A stretch of 6,645 bases of DNA, taken from an uncultured bacterium (GTDB taxonomy: Bacteria > Planctomycetota > Phycisphaerae > Phycisphaerales > SM1A02). The stretch lies in the NCBI GenBank assembly GCA_903914045.1, contig CAIWNO010000214.1:1-6645 (forward strand), read 5' to 3'. A model generated the notes under the pieces. It made no database searches. It was not told the origin of the DNA and saw nothing but the letters and a program-made list of their open reading frames with translations. The position numbers and the translations under genes are program-made. Of the stretch, positions 1 through 6,031 are shown in pieces; positions within the stretch are counted from its first letter, which is position 1, and the number at the start of each line of letters is the position of its first letter.

Positions 1-486
1 GTCAACATGATTTCATCAACCGCGTTGACCGTGTGGATTGTCATTGCCATCGCCGCGATCGCCGGACATATTTTTTCACCGTGGCTCAAGTTCAAAGGCG
101 GCAAAGGTGTGGCCACCGGATTCGGCGCGCTTGTGGCCATGTGGCCCGTGCTGACATTTCCAATGCTCATCGCGCTAGCCGTGTGGATAGCGTGCATGAA
201 ACTTTCGCGCATTGTCAGCCTGTCAAGTTTGATCGCCGCGCTCACACTGCCCTTCAGCGCCGCGTTGCTTCTTCCATGGAACATGCCCGCGCAAATTGTG
301 GCCGCGCCAGCACCAACCACTCCGCTTGAAACCACAACAGGCACGCCACTGCCCGCGGTCATCGCCTGCGCGCTTATCGCCGTGCTGGTGTTCATCACGC
401 ACCGCGCCAACATAAAACGCCTGCTTTTAGGCACGGAAGCGCGCGTTGGTCACAAGCCAAAGCCGTCCGATACGATCACATTGTGA
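1..486 (+). CDS. plsY: Glycerol-3-phosphate acyltransferase PlsY, 3' part (5' end outside window)
   Basis: PlsY is an inner-membrane enzyme that transfers the acyl group of acyl-phosphate to sn-glycerol-3-phosphate, giving lysophosphatidic acid, the first step of phospholipid synthesis. The frame is open from the window edge, so the N-terminal membrane segment and first motif are missing; family members are usually about 200 residues. Numbering from the Met codon at position 7, the second family motif is clear at residues 20-37 (GHIF, then KFKGGKGVAT), and the C-terminal motif at 132-144 reads HRANIKRLLLGTE. Hydrophobic membrane segments lie at about 5-20, 40-62, 70-90 and 115-131. A Pro/Thr-rich loop at about 99-116, before the last membrane segment, looks like a lineage-specific insertion. 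The stop codon overlaps the purB start, suggesting co-transcription and translational coupling. The Met at position 7 is internal, not the true start. Confidence 0.95.
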   Translation, partial: VNMISSTALTVWIVIAIAAIAGHIFSPWLKFKGGKGVATGFGALVAMWPVLTFPMLIALAVWIACMKLSRIVSLSSLIAALTLPFSAALLLPWNMPAQIVAAPAPTTPLETTTGTPLPAVIACALIAVLVFITHRANIKRLLLGTEARVGHKPKPSDTITL

Positions 487-1934
487 GTTCCAACACCACA
501 CAATCTCATTCAAACGATATGTGGCAGAGCGCGCTCTCCACGCGATTTGCCTCCACTGAAATGCAGCAATTGTGGTCCGACGCGCGGCGCGCGCAGTTGT
601 GGCGCGGCGTGTGGCTGGCCGTGGCGCAAGCGCAACACCAACTTGGCGTGAACATTCCGCAAGCCGCCATTGACGACATGCGCGCCAATATCAACACCAC
701 GGATTTCGCCGCGGTGGCCAAGCATGAAAAACGTTTGCGCCATGATGTCATGGCGCACGTGCACGCCTTTGGCGAATCCGCGCCCGCCGCGCAAGGCTTC
801 ATTCATTTGGGAATGACCAGTCAAGATGTTGTTTGCAATGCCGACGCGATTATTCTGCGCGACGCGCTTGAACTCATCGCCAACAAATTCGCGCGCGTCA
901 TTGATCGCATCGCCACATTCGCCGCCAAGCAACGCGACCTTGCGTGCCTGGGCTTCACGCACTTTCAACCCGCGCAACCGCTCACGCTTGGAAAGCGCGC
1001 CACATTGTGGGGACAAGATTTTGCCATCGCGCTTCAAGACATTCAACTGCGACTTGCAGGCGTAAAGTTGAAAGGCTTGCGCGGCGCCACAGGCACGCAA
1101 TTCTCCTTCCTAGCGTTGCTGGGCGACACCGCCAAAGTTGATCAACTTGAAGCCACATTCTGCGGCTTTTTGAAGTGGAACCCCGACGCCGTATGGAGCG
1201 TGTGCGGACAAACTTCGCCGCGCGTGTTTGAGGCCACCGTGCTCAACGCGCTGGCCGTGGGCGCCTGCGCCATTCATAAATGTTGCAACGACATTCGCCT
1301 GCTGGCCAACTTGCGCGAGGTGGAGGAGCCCTTTGAAAAAGATCAAATTGGTTCAAGCGCCATGCCGTACAAAAGAAATCCAATGCGATGCGAGCGCGCC
1401 ACTGGCCTGGCGCGATTTGTGATTGGTCTTGCGCCCGTGGCCATGGCCACCGCCAGCGAGCAGTGGCTTGAACGCACGCTTGATGATTCAAGCGCACGCA
1501 GACTTTCGCTGCCCGAGGCGTTTCTTGCGCTAGACGGCGCGCTTGATGTGATGATCAATGTGCTTGGCGGACTTGTTGTGAATGAAAGCGTGATCACCAC
1601 TCGCTTGCAGAACGAACTTCCATTTGTGGCCACGGAAGATATTTTAATCGCCGCGGTGCGCGCCGGCGTTGACCGCGAGAAAGCGCACCACGCAATTCGC
1701 CACCATGCGCTTGCCGCGGCCGAGCGCGTGAAGCTTGGACATTCAAATGATCTTGCGGCGCGCTTAAGCGCCGACGCGCTCTTTGCCAAAGTGAATATTG
1801 CAAGCGCGCTTGACGCCAAACGACTCACCGGCCGAAGCGCTGAACAAACTGATCGATGGATCGCCAACGTGGCCGCGCCAATCCGCAAACAATTTTCCGC
1901 CACGCTTGCGCATGAGCCAGCATTGAAAGTGTGA
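483..1934 (+). CDS. purB: Adenylosuccinate lyase (eukaryote/animal-like type)
   Basis: PurB cleaves SAICAR to AICAR plus fumarate, and adenylosuccinate to AMP plus fumarate, in cytosolic purine synthesis. The 483-residue protein follows human ADSL (about 484 residues) almost end to end, more closely than the shorter B. subtilis enzyme, judged from memory of those sequences. Visible landmarks are the N-terminal LSTRFAS..EMQQLWSD, EKRLRHDVMAHVHAFG at 82-97 (His87), the catalytic-acid region GFTHFQPAQ at 157-165 (His160), the family signature GSSAMPYKRNPM at 290-301 with the catalytic Ser loop, and QWLERTLDDSSARR after it. No key residue appears lost. GTG at 483 is chosen as the start because it overlaps the plsY stop by 4 nt (GTGA); the ATG at codon 13 (519) is a real alternative because conservation begins there. 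No Shine-Dalgarno precedes either, so coupling to plsY is likely. A stem-loop covers the stop codon. Confidence 0.96.
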   Translation: MSSNTTQSHSNDMWQSALSTRFASTEMQQLWSDARRAQLWRGVWLAVAQAQHQLGVNIPQAAIDDMRANINTTDFAAVAKHEKRLRHDVMAHVHAFGESAPAAQGFIHLGMTSQDVVCNADAIILRDALELIANKFARVIDRIATFAAKQRDLACLGFTHFQPAQPLTLGKRATLWGQDFAIALQDIQLRLAGVKLKGLRGATGTQFSFLALLGDTAKVDQLEATFCGFLKWNPDAVWSVCGQTSPRVFEATVLNALAVGACAIHKCCNDIRLLANLREVEEPFEKDQIGSSAMPYKRNPMRCERATGLARFVIGLAPVAMATASEQWLERTLDDSSARRLSLPEAFLALDGALDVMINVLGGLVVNESVITTRLQNELPFVATEDILIAAVRAGVDREKAHHAIRHHALAAAERVKLGHSNDLAARLSADALFAKVNIASALDAKRLTGRSAEQTDRWIANVAAPIRKQFSATLAHEPALKV

Positions 1935-1946
1935 ACGCCTCACACT
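1928..1946 (+). terminator. Stem-loop over the purB stop codon (possible terminator or 3' stabiliser)
   Basis: A perfect 7-bp inverted repeat, AGTGTGA / TCACACT, encloses a 5-nt loop (ACGCC), and its left arm contains the purB TGA stop. There is no T-tract after it, so it is not a standard intrinsic terminator. It could slow 3' exonucleases or help end the plsY-purB transcript. The following 67 bp up to the hydrolase gene are C-rich and show no clear promoter. Confidence 0.4.
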
Positions 1947-2013
1947 GATACAGGTTGGCACAGCATTCACCCCGCCCGCCCCCATCAACCGCACACACAC
2001 CGAAAGAATTCCA

Positions 2014-2577
2014 ATGCCAATTCCCCGACTTCAATCCGCCAACTGCGCACTTCTGGTCATTGACATTCAAACCAAATTCGCCAAACACATTGCCAAGTGG
2101 GACTTTCTAGTTGCCAACAGCGCCATTCTGGTGCAAATGGCCAACGCGCTTGATATTCCCGTGATCGTGACCGAGCAAAGCCCGCAAAGCCTGGGCAACA
2201 CAACCGCAGAAATCACCCAGCACCTTGCAAAAAATACCCCCATCTATACAAAGACACGTTTCAGCGCTTTCACAAACGATGTTGCCGCTCAACTTCGGAC
2301 ATTAAACCGCTCGCAGATTCTTATTTGCGGAATTGAAGCGCAAGTGTGCGTGCTACAAACCGTGCTTGATCTTGCCGCCAACGGTCGCCAGCCATTTCTA
2401 ATCACCGACGCCATTTCTGCAACTGACGCCAGTCAAATTCCGCCGGCATTGCGTCGCATGGAACACGCCAACGCCATTTCTACTGGCACGTTGTCGGCCA
2501 TGTATGAACTTTTGCAAGACGCCACGCATCCCAAGTTCAAGGCTTGCCTTGATTTAGCCAAACGCATTCAATATTAA
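2014..2577 (+). CDS. Isochorismatase-family cysteine hydrolase, ISOC1/ISOC2-like
   Basis: This is a 187-residue single-domain protein of the isochorismatase/nicotinamidase fold (alpha/beta, cytosolic). The usual Asp-Lys-Cys catalytic triad is in place: Asp17 in LLVIDIQ, Lys80 in IYTKTRFSAF and Cys112 in GIEAQVCVLQT. The pattern of TEQSPQSLG (53-61), CGIEAQVCVLQTVLDL (105-120), and the C-terminal DATHPKFK (169-176) matches the animal ISOC1/ISOC2 and bacterial YcaC-related branch rather than true nicotinamidases or siderophore isochorismatases. The substrate of this branch is not well defined, so no specific reaction is assigned. The ATG at 2014 is the first in frame and stands just before the conserved beta-strand; no Shine-Dalgarno is seen. 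It lies 79 bp after purB on the same strand, so it may be a separate unit or the tail of the plsY-purB unit. It converges on the Hc1-like gene. Confidence 0.9.
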   Translation: MPIPRLQSANCALLVIDIQTKFAKHIAKWDFLVANSAILVQMANALDIPVIVTEQSPQSLGNTTAEITQHLAKNTPIYTKTRFSAFTNDVAAQLRTLNRSQILICGIEAQVCVLQTVLDLAANGRQPFLITDAISATDASQIPPALRRMEHANAISTGTLSAMYELLQDATHPKFKACLDLAKRIQY

Positions 2578-2634
2578 ATTCTTTGGCAGAATTTCCACGC
2601 GCCTCGCCACCTATTTAAAATTCAATTTATAAAA

Positions 2635-2669
2635 ACATGAAAAGAGAGGCAAGAACCTCTCTTTCATGT
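2635..2669 (-). terminator. Strong stem-loop terminator between convergent genes
   Basis: ACATGAAAAGAGAGG at 2635-2649 pairs with CCTCTCTTTCATGT at 2656-2669 around a 6-nt loop (CAAGAA), with a single bulged A. Read on the minus strand, the stem is followed by a T-run (TTTTTATAAATT), so it is a good intrinsic terminator for the Hc1-like gene, giving a 3' UTR of about 75 nt. On the plus strand only a weak GTTTATGTTA follows, so action on the hydrolase transcript is less certain but plausible. Confidence 0.8.
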
Positions 2670-2745
2670 GGTTTATGTTAGATAACAAATAGCTTGACGT
2701 CTTTAATCTGAAACCAAAAGCGTCAAATCAGATCAAAAAAGCAAA

Positions 2746-2931
2746 TTAACCCGCAGCTGGTGGCTGACGTGAAATTTCTAGCACTTTAATGCGAATTTCT
2801 TGCGCCTGTGCTTTAATATCCTGCATTGCCTTTCGAACACGCGTGCTAGCCGCTTTATTACCGCCGCTGGCCTTGGCAATATCGTCCGCCGCTTCTTCAA
2901 CCTTCTTTTTAAGCAAATCGTAACTTTCCAT
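2746..2931 (-). CDS. Small histone H1-like protein (Hc1 family)
   Basis: This 61-residue protein is mostly helical, with an acidic N-terminal half (residues 2-19) and a basic centre. Residues 23-34 read GGNKAASTRVRK, followed by QDIKAQAQEIRIKV, closely resembling the core of chlamydial histone-like Hc1 (GNKAAAQRVR) and the short Hc1-domain proteins of Bacteroidota and Planctomycetota (remembered pattern GNKAAGTRVRKGMQELKxLAQEIR). The long Lys/Ala tail of chlamydial Hc1 is absent; the protein ends in PPAAG. By count there are 12 Lys/Arg and 9 Asp/Glu, so it is only mildly basic. A role in nucleoid binding or compaction is inferred from the family; short members are not well characterised. The start is supported by an AGGAG Shine-Dalgarno 10 nt upstream. 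It is a single-gene unit with its own terminator, flanked by AT-rich spacers. Confidence 0.85.
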   Translation of the reverse strand: MESYDLLKKKVEEAADDIAKASGGNKAASTRVRKAMQDIKAQAQEIRIKVLEISRQPPAAG

Positions 2932-2941
2932 GGCTTCTAAT

Positions 2942-2946
2942 CTCCT
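2942..2946 (-). promoter_or_regulatory. Shine-Dalgarno of the Hc1-like gene
   Basis: AGGAG on the minus strand ends 10 nt before the ATG at 2931. It is the only clear Shine-Dalgarno in the window and fixes the start of the Hc1-like gene. Confidence 0.7.
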
Positions 2947-2962
2947 GAGGTTAGGGGTGACA

Positions 2963-2980
2963 AGAGGCGAAAGCGCCTCT
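2963..2980 (-). promoter_or_regulatory. Stem-loop in the leader of the Hc1-like gene
   Basis: A perfect 7-bp inverted repeat, AGAGGCG / CGCCTCT, surrounds a 4-nt loop. It stands 16 nt upstream of the AGGAG and would sit in the 5' leader of the minus-strand transcript. It could stabilise the mRNA or hold the ribosome site open or closed; no T-tract follows on either strand. The role is unknown. Confidence 0.5.
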
Positions 2981-2985
2981 GTTGC

Positions 2986-3015
2986 ATAGTAACGCCAATT
3001 TTGGCGATCTGTTGA
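2986..3015 (-). promoter_or_regulatory. Possible promoter of the Hc1-like gene with a palindrome in its spacer
   Basis: On the minus strand, TCAACA (3010-3015) and TACTAT (2986-2991) are separated by 18 bp; each matches the sigma-70 consensus at 4 of 6 positions. The spacer holds an inverted repeat, CGCCAA / TTGGCG (2993-3006, 2-nt centre), where a repressor could compete with RNA polymerase. The matches are weak and planctomycete promoters are poorly defined, so this is tentative. Confidence 0.3.
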
Positions 3016-3041
3016 TCTCGCCCCAAAAGTTCCAATTTAGT
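3012..3041 (+). promoter_or_regulatory. Possible promoter of the fabZ-manA-beta-helix group
   Basis: TTGATC (3012-3017) and TTTAGT (3036-3041) with an 18-bp spacer give a weak sigma-70-like site pointing to the gene at 3082. Its -35 would overlap that of the divergent promoter. Each hexamer matches 4 of 6 consensus positions, so the call is weak. Confidence 0.22.
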
Positions 3042-3072
3042 TATCTTTGGCGCATGCCCTTGATTTTGGGGC
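3020..3072 (+). repeat. 9-bp inverted repeat just upstream of the fabZ start
   Basis: GCCCCAAAA at 3020-3028 and TTTTGGGGC at 3064-3072 are perfect inverted copies with 35 nt between them; the right arm ends 9 nt before the ATG at 3082. In RNA it could form a stem that hides the G-rich stretch ahead of the start, the only candidate ribosome-binding bases there. In DNA it could be a pair of operator half-sites. Which of these is true cannot be decided from sequence. Confidence 0.55.
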
Positions 3073-3081
3073 AAAAAGCCC

Positions 3082-3555
3082 ATGGCCAATGAACTACTAA
3101 TAGATCTGAACTCAATTGATTTGAACGCCGTGGCGCTAGATCAAGCCACCGTGGACAAATTGCTGCCCCAAACTGGTCCCATGCGGCAACTGGACCATGT
3201 GATTTGGCACGACGAACAATTCACTTGCGGTGTGGCGGTGAAACACATTCGCCATGATGAATTTTGGGTGCCCTACCACATTCCAGGTCGGCCTTTAATG
3301 CCTGGCGTGCTCATGATTGAAGCCGCCGCGCAGCTCTGCAGCATCTTGCAAACGCTCGCCATTCCCAATGTTGGATTTCTTGGCTTCACCCGCTGTGATG
3401 AAACTTCCTTTCGCGGACAAGTTGTTCCTGGCGACAACTTTTACACCTTGTGCAAATTAATCGAACGCAATCGACGGCGATTTGCCTGCCAAGTGCAAGG
3501 CATTGTGAATTCCAAATTAGTTTTTGAAAGCACCATCACAGGAATGAAACTCTAA
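3082..3555 (+). CDS. fabZ: FabZ-type (3R)-hydroxyacyl-ACP dehydratase
   Basis: The 157-residue protein is a single hot-dog-fold dehydratase that removes water from 3-hydroxyacyl-ACP in the fatty-acid elongation cycle (cytosol). After a divergent N-terminal extension of about 25 residues, LLPQTGPMRQLDHV (27-40) matches the FabZ opening. The active-site helix motif is at 66-84, HIPGRPLMPGVLMIEAAAQ, with catalytic His66 and Glu80; Arg stands where many FabZ proteins have His in PGHP. GFLGFTRCDETSFRGQVVPGD (98-118) is the usual substrate-tunnel strand pair. Family length is about 140-160. A related hot-dog enzyme acting on another ACP thioester is possible, so the symbol is by family. It opens a tight plus-strand group: manA starts 7 nt after its stop. 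There is no convincing Shine-Dalgarno, but an inverted repeat sits directly upstream. FabZ and PlsY, nearby, both serve membrane lipid supply. Confidence 0.88.
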   Translation: MANELLIDLNSIDLNAVALDQATVDKLLPQTGPMRQLDHVIWHDEQFTCGVAVKHIRHDEFWVPYHIPGRPLMPGVLMIEAAAQLCSILQTLAIPNVGFLGFTRCDETSFRGQVVPGDNFYTLCKLIERNRRRFACQVQGIVNSKLVFESTITGMKL

Positions 3556-3562
3556 TCTTGCC

Positions 3563-4612
3563 ATGAGCACGCACAACGCATCCAGTCCGGTTCTTTTACA
3601 TCCCATCGCCAAAGGTCGCGCATGGGGCGGCACAACATTTGCGCAGTGGAAAAAATTCGCGGCGCCCGCGCCAGGCGAACTTGCCATTGGTGAAAGTTGG
3701 GAAGTCGCGGACCTGCCTGAGTCAATCGCCAATGGTTGCTCATTGGTGGCCGCGGGCGCGGGCACTGGAAAAACATTGCATGAACTTATCGACTTGGACA
3801 CGCCAAGTTGGATGGGGCGCGCGCGCTTGACCGCGCAGGGACGCTTTCCACTTTTGGTCAAATTCCTCGATGCCGCAGAGCATTTATCAGTTCAGGTGCA
3901 CCCGGATGAAGCCTATGCGGCGGCCAATACGTCGGCTCATTTAAAAACAGAATCGTGGTTTGTGCTGGCGGCAAAACCTGGCGCCACTATTTGGCGCGGC
4001 GTGAAAGAGCATGTCACCAAACAGGAATTTGAAACTCGCCTGCGCGCTGGCGCCAGCATTCTTGACTTGCTGGTTGAAGTGCGCGTGCAAGCGGGCGATT
4101 GCATTGATCTTCCAAGCGGTCTGTGCCACGCGCTTGGCGAAGGAATTACCGTCGCCGAAATTCAAACTCCAAGCGACACCACGTTCCGCGTGTTCGACTG
4201 GAACCGCAACGACCCGTCGCGTTTGCTGCATCTTAATCAAGCCATGCAATGCATTCAATTTGGCAAGACACAACGCCTTGAACACCTTCCCATTCGCAAC
4301 GCGGCGACGGCGCCCGCGGTGCAAACGCGCTCCATGCGCACCACGCTTTTGTCGCGCACAGACCATTACAAGATTGAGCGCATTGAAGCCATGACCGCCA
4401 CCACGCTTGAAGTCATCACGCATCAGCGACCCGTGTGCTGGCTGGTTCTTGGCGGCGGCGTTTGCGTGGATGGTCAAACACCCGTAACGGCGAACGCGTG
4501 GCAAACGCTGCTATTTCCCGCTATTTCCGAAGGCTGCGTCGCAAAACTTGCAGTGGGAACGACCTTCTTGCGCATCACGTTGCCCGATCCAATGGATCGA
4601 TTCATTGCGTAG
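3563..4612 (+). CDS. manA: Mannose-6-phosphate isomerase, class I
   Basis: ManA is a zinc-dependent cytosolic enzyme interconverting mannose-6-phosphate and fructose-6-phosphate, linking glycolysis with GDP-mannose for envelope and extracellular polysaccharide. The 349-residue protein is close to the short bacterial form (B. subtilis type, about 315). In order: GRAWGG (18-23), GESWEVAD (43-50), FPLLVKFLDAAEHLSVQVHPDE (95-116) with zinc ligands Gln111 and His113, KTESW (128-132) with ligand Glu130, GLCHALGEG (186-194) with ligand His189, and EIQTPSDTTFRVFDWNR (199-215) carrying the active-site Arg209. The C-terminal third is a divergent cupin-like half. It begins 7 nt after fabZ and the next gene starts 12 nt after its stop, so co-transcription is likely. 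No Shine-Dalgarno is seen. GAGTGKT at 65-71 resembles a P-loop but lies in the ordinary loop that precedes the TLHELI segment. Confidence 0.94.
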   Translation: MSTHNASSPVLLHPIAKGRAWGGTTFAQWKKFAAPAPGELAIGESWEVADLPESIANGCSLVAAGAGTGKTLHELIDLDTPSWMGRARLTAQGRFPLLVKFLDAAEHLSVQVHPDEAYAAANTSAHLKTESWFVLAAKPGATIWRGVKEHVTKQEFETRLRAGASILDLLVEVRVQAGDCIDLPSGLCHALGEGITVAEIQTPSDTTFRVFDWNRNDPSRLLHLNQAMQCIQFGKTQRLEHLPIRNAATAPAVQTRSMRTTLLSRTDHYKIERIEAMTATTLEVITHQRPVCWLVLGGGVCVDGQTPVTANAWQTLLFPAISEGCVAKLAVGTTFLRITLPDPMDRFIA

Positions 4613-4624
4613 GCTGTTCTTGAA

Positions 4625-6001
4625 ATGCGCCACGCCACTTTTTATTTTTGTGCGACTTGTTTGACATCCACAATCATTCTATTTTCAAGTTGGGCTTGGG
4701 CGCTACAGGCTGCGCCAACTCCTTCAGCGACATCTGCGCCAGCAATCAATTCCAAAGAACTTACGCAAGCCGCCTCCGCATTGGCCAGTAAAGTTCCCCC
4801 ATTTCCAATCGCCGGCGTCAGCGCTCTAGGCGGACGCATATTTAATATTGAGCCAGGCATTGCAATTCATTCGCTTGCGCCATTTTTACAACCTGGCGAC
4901 GAGGTGCGATTACTTCCAGGAATTCACATTCCTTTTTTGCTGGCGGATCTTCATGGCACACTTGAAAAACCAATCGTCATACGCGGCTATCAAACAGATA
5001 CCAGCAAGCCCTTGCCCTATGTGAAAGGGGAACTATTCAGCATTTCGCTACTTCGTCCGCAACATGTCATTGTGCGAGATTTACTGGCGGGAAACACCAC
5101 GGGTCCAACTGTGTTTGTTGACGGTTCCCTTGCCGCTTCACCCGTGGTTGAAGAAACGCCTTTGGTGGCCAACTTGAATTTTATCAATCTACAAATTAAA
5201 CAGGAATCGCAAAGTCCCAATCAATCCTCGATCTATCTGCGCTCCATTGAAAAAGTGGACTTGTCAAACATTTCCATCAAGGGCTGGAATAATTCCGCGG
5301 TGGTCATGGATAATTGCAAGCGTGTGAGCGTTTCCAAGTGCACATTTGACAGCGCAAAAACTTTGCCGCAATACCGAGGCGTGGCTATTCGCTCGGGCTG
5401 CGAAGATATTTCGTGCATGTATGTCAGTTTCGGCATCAAGGTGCAAGTGGCGTTTGAACTTGGCGTCTGTGACACCACCAATGCCACTGAACCTGTCTCG
5501 CAACGACCCGCTCAACGAATTTTAATTTCGCACAACGCGGCGCTTGAATGCGCTTGCTTTGTGTCACTGGGTTCCATTGACAACTCAAGCATTATCAACA
5601 ACTCCATTATTGAATGCGCCAAATATGTTTTCAAAGCCGACGGCGCCTGCGGCGTTCCAAACTTCATCAACTTTGAAAATAATTTAATCACGTGGGTTCC
5701 TGGTCGCATTGAACTCATCAGCAAAGTGGCCGGCGGCATTCCAGTGGAATCGTTTCGCCTTGGAAAAAACCTGTGGTGGAGCGAAGAACTTCCCGCTGGC
5801 TTTGAAATTGTTGGCAAGCCATTTGGCGTGGAACTGCAGCCACAACTATTTGATGTCAATCCCAATGTGGAAATGCGTGGATTCGCACCTGTCAATCCCA
5901 AGGCCAGGGCGTTTGGTTGGAGTAGTTCCACAATCCAAATGCCGCCTCCTGGCTCAAAAACGCCACTTCAATCTGAAAGCGCCACTCAAAAACCTTCCTA
6001 A
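4625..6001 (+). CDS. Secreted right-handed parallel beta-helix protein, function unknown
   Basis: The 458-residue protein starts with a probable Sec signal peptide: a short basic N-end, a hydrophobic core at about 12-22, and an AWA motif giving likely cleavage after Ala26. An Ala/Pro/Ser/Thr linker follows (27-58). PFLQPGDEVRLLPGIH (86-101) then GTLEKPIVIRGY (111-122) is the typical opening of Beta_helix/pectate-lyase-like proteins, in which a 'PGD' strand precedes the first rungs. Rung-like repeats of about 20-25 residues run from 135 to 360 (for example HVIVRDLLAG, VDLSNISIKGW, VSVSKCTFDSA, SSIINNSIIECA), and the end has a degenerate 'PxLFD.NP...ARAFGW' closing segment. About nine cysteines occur in the exported part, unusual for this fold. 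No catalytic motif is recognised; it could be a polysaccharide lyase/hydrolase, a binding protein or a surface-layer component. It follows manA by 12 nt, hinting at envelope polysaccharide work. Confidence 0.8.
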   Translation: MRHATFYFCATCLTSTIILFSSWAWALQAAPTPSATSAPAINSKELTQAASALASKVPPFPIAGVSALGGRIFNIEPGIAIHSLAPFLQPGDEVRLLPGIHIPFLLADLHGTLEKPIVIRGYQTDTSKPLPYVKGELFSISLLRPQHVIVRDLLAGNTTGPTVFVDGSLAASPVVEETPLVANLNFINLQIKQESQSPNQSSIYLRSIEKVDLSNISIKGWNNSAVVMDNCKRVSVSKCTFDSAKTLPQYRGVAIRSGCEDISCMYVSFGIKVQVAFELGVCDTTNATEPVSQRPAQRILISHNAALECACFVSLGSIDNSSIINNSIIECAKYVFKADGACGVPNFINFENNLITWVPGRIELISKVAGGIPVESFRLGKNLWWSEELPAGFEIVGKPFGVELQPQLFDVNPNVEMRGFAPVNPKARAFGWSSSTIQMPPPGSKTPLQSESATQKPS

Positions 6002-6031
6002 GCATCCTATTTGGCCGATAGAATCCCTGCA

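Noticed and set aside
510..1100. 196-residue open frame on the minus strand inside purB
   Set aside because: It lies wholly antisense to a gene with full-length family similarity; its sequence is Arg/Gly/Ala-rich shadow coding with no recognisable domain.
1343..1903. 186-residue open frame on the minus strand inside purB
   Set aside because: Antisense shadow of GC-rich codons, Ser/Ala/Arg-rich, no motif and no start signal.
2692..2733. Overlapping inverted repeats TTGACG/CGTCAA and ATCTGA/TCAGAT downstream of the Hc1-like gene
   Set aside because: Arms are only 6 bp with 16-21 nt loops, the two pairings are interleaved rather than nested, and the T-run is on the wrong side for a terminator; the stem at 2635-2669 explains termination better.
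3755..3775. P-loop-like GAGTGKT in ManA
   Set aside because: The Walker A pattern needs Gly five residues before GK, where Ala64 stands; the segment aligns with the usual variable loop before the TLxEL helix of ManA.
3941..4504. 187-residue open frame on the minus strand inside manA
   Set aside because: Fully antisense to a clear ManA with intact zinc ligands; composition typical of a shadow frame.
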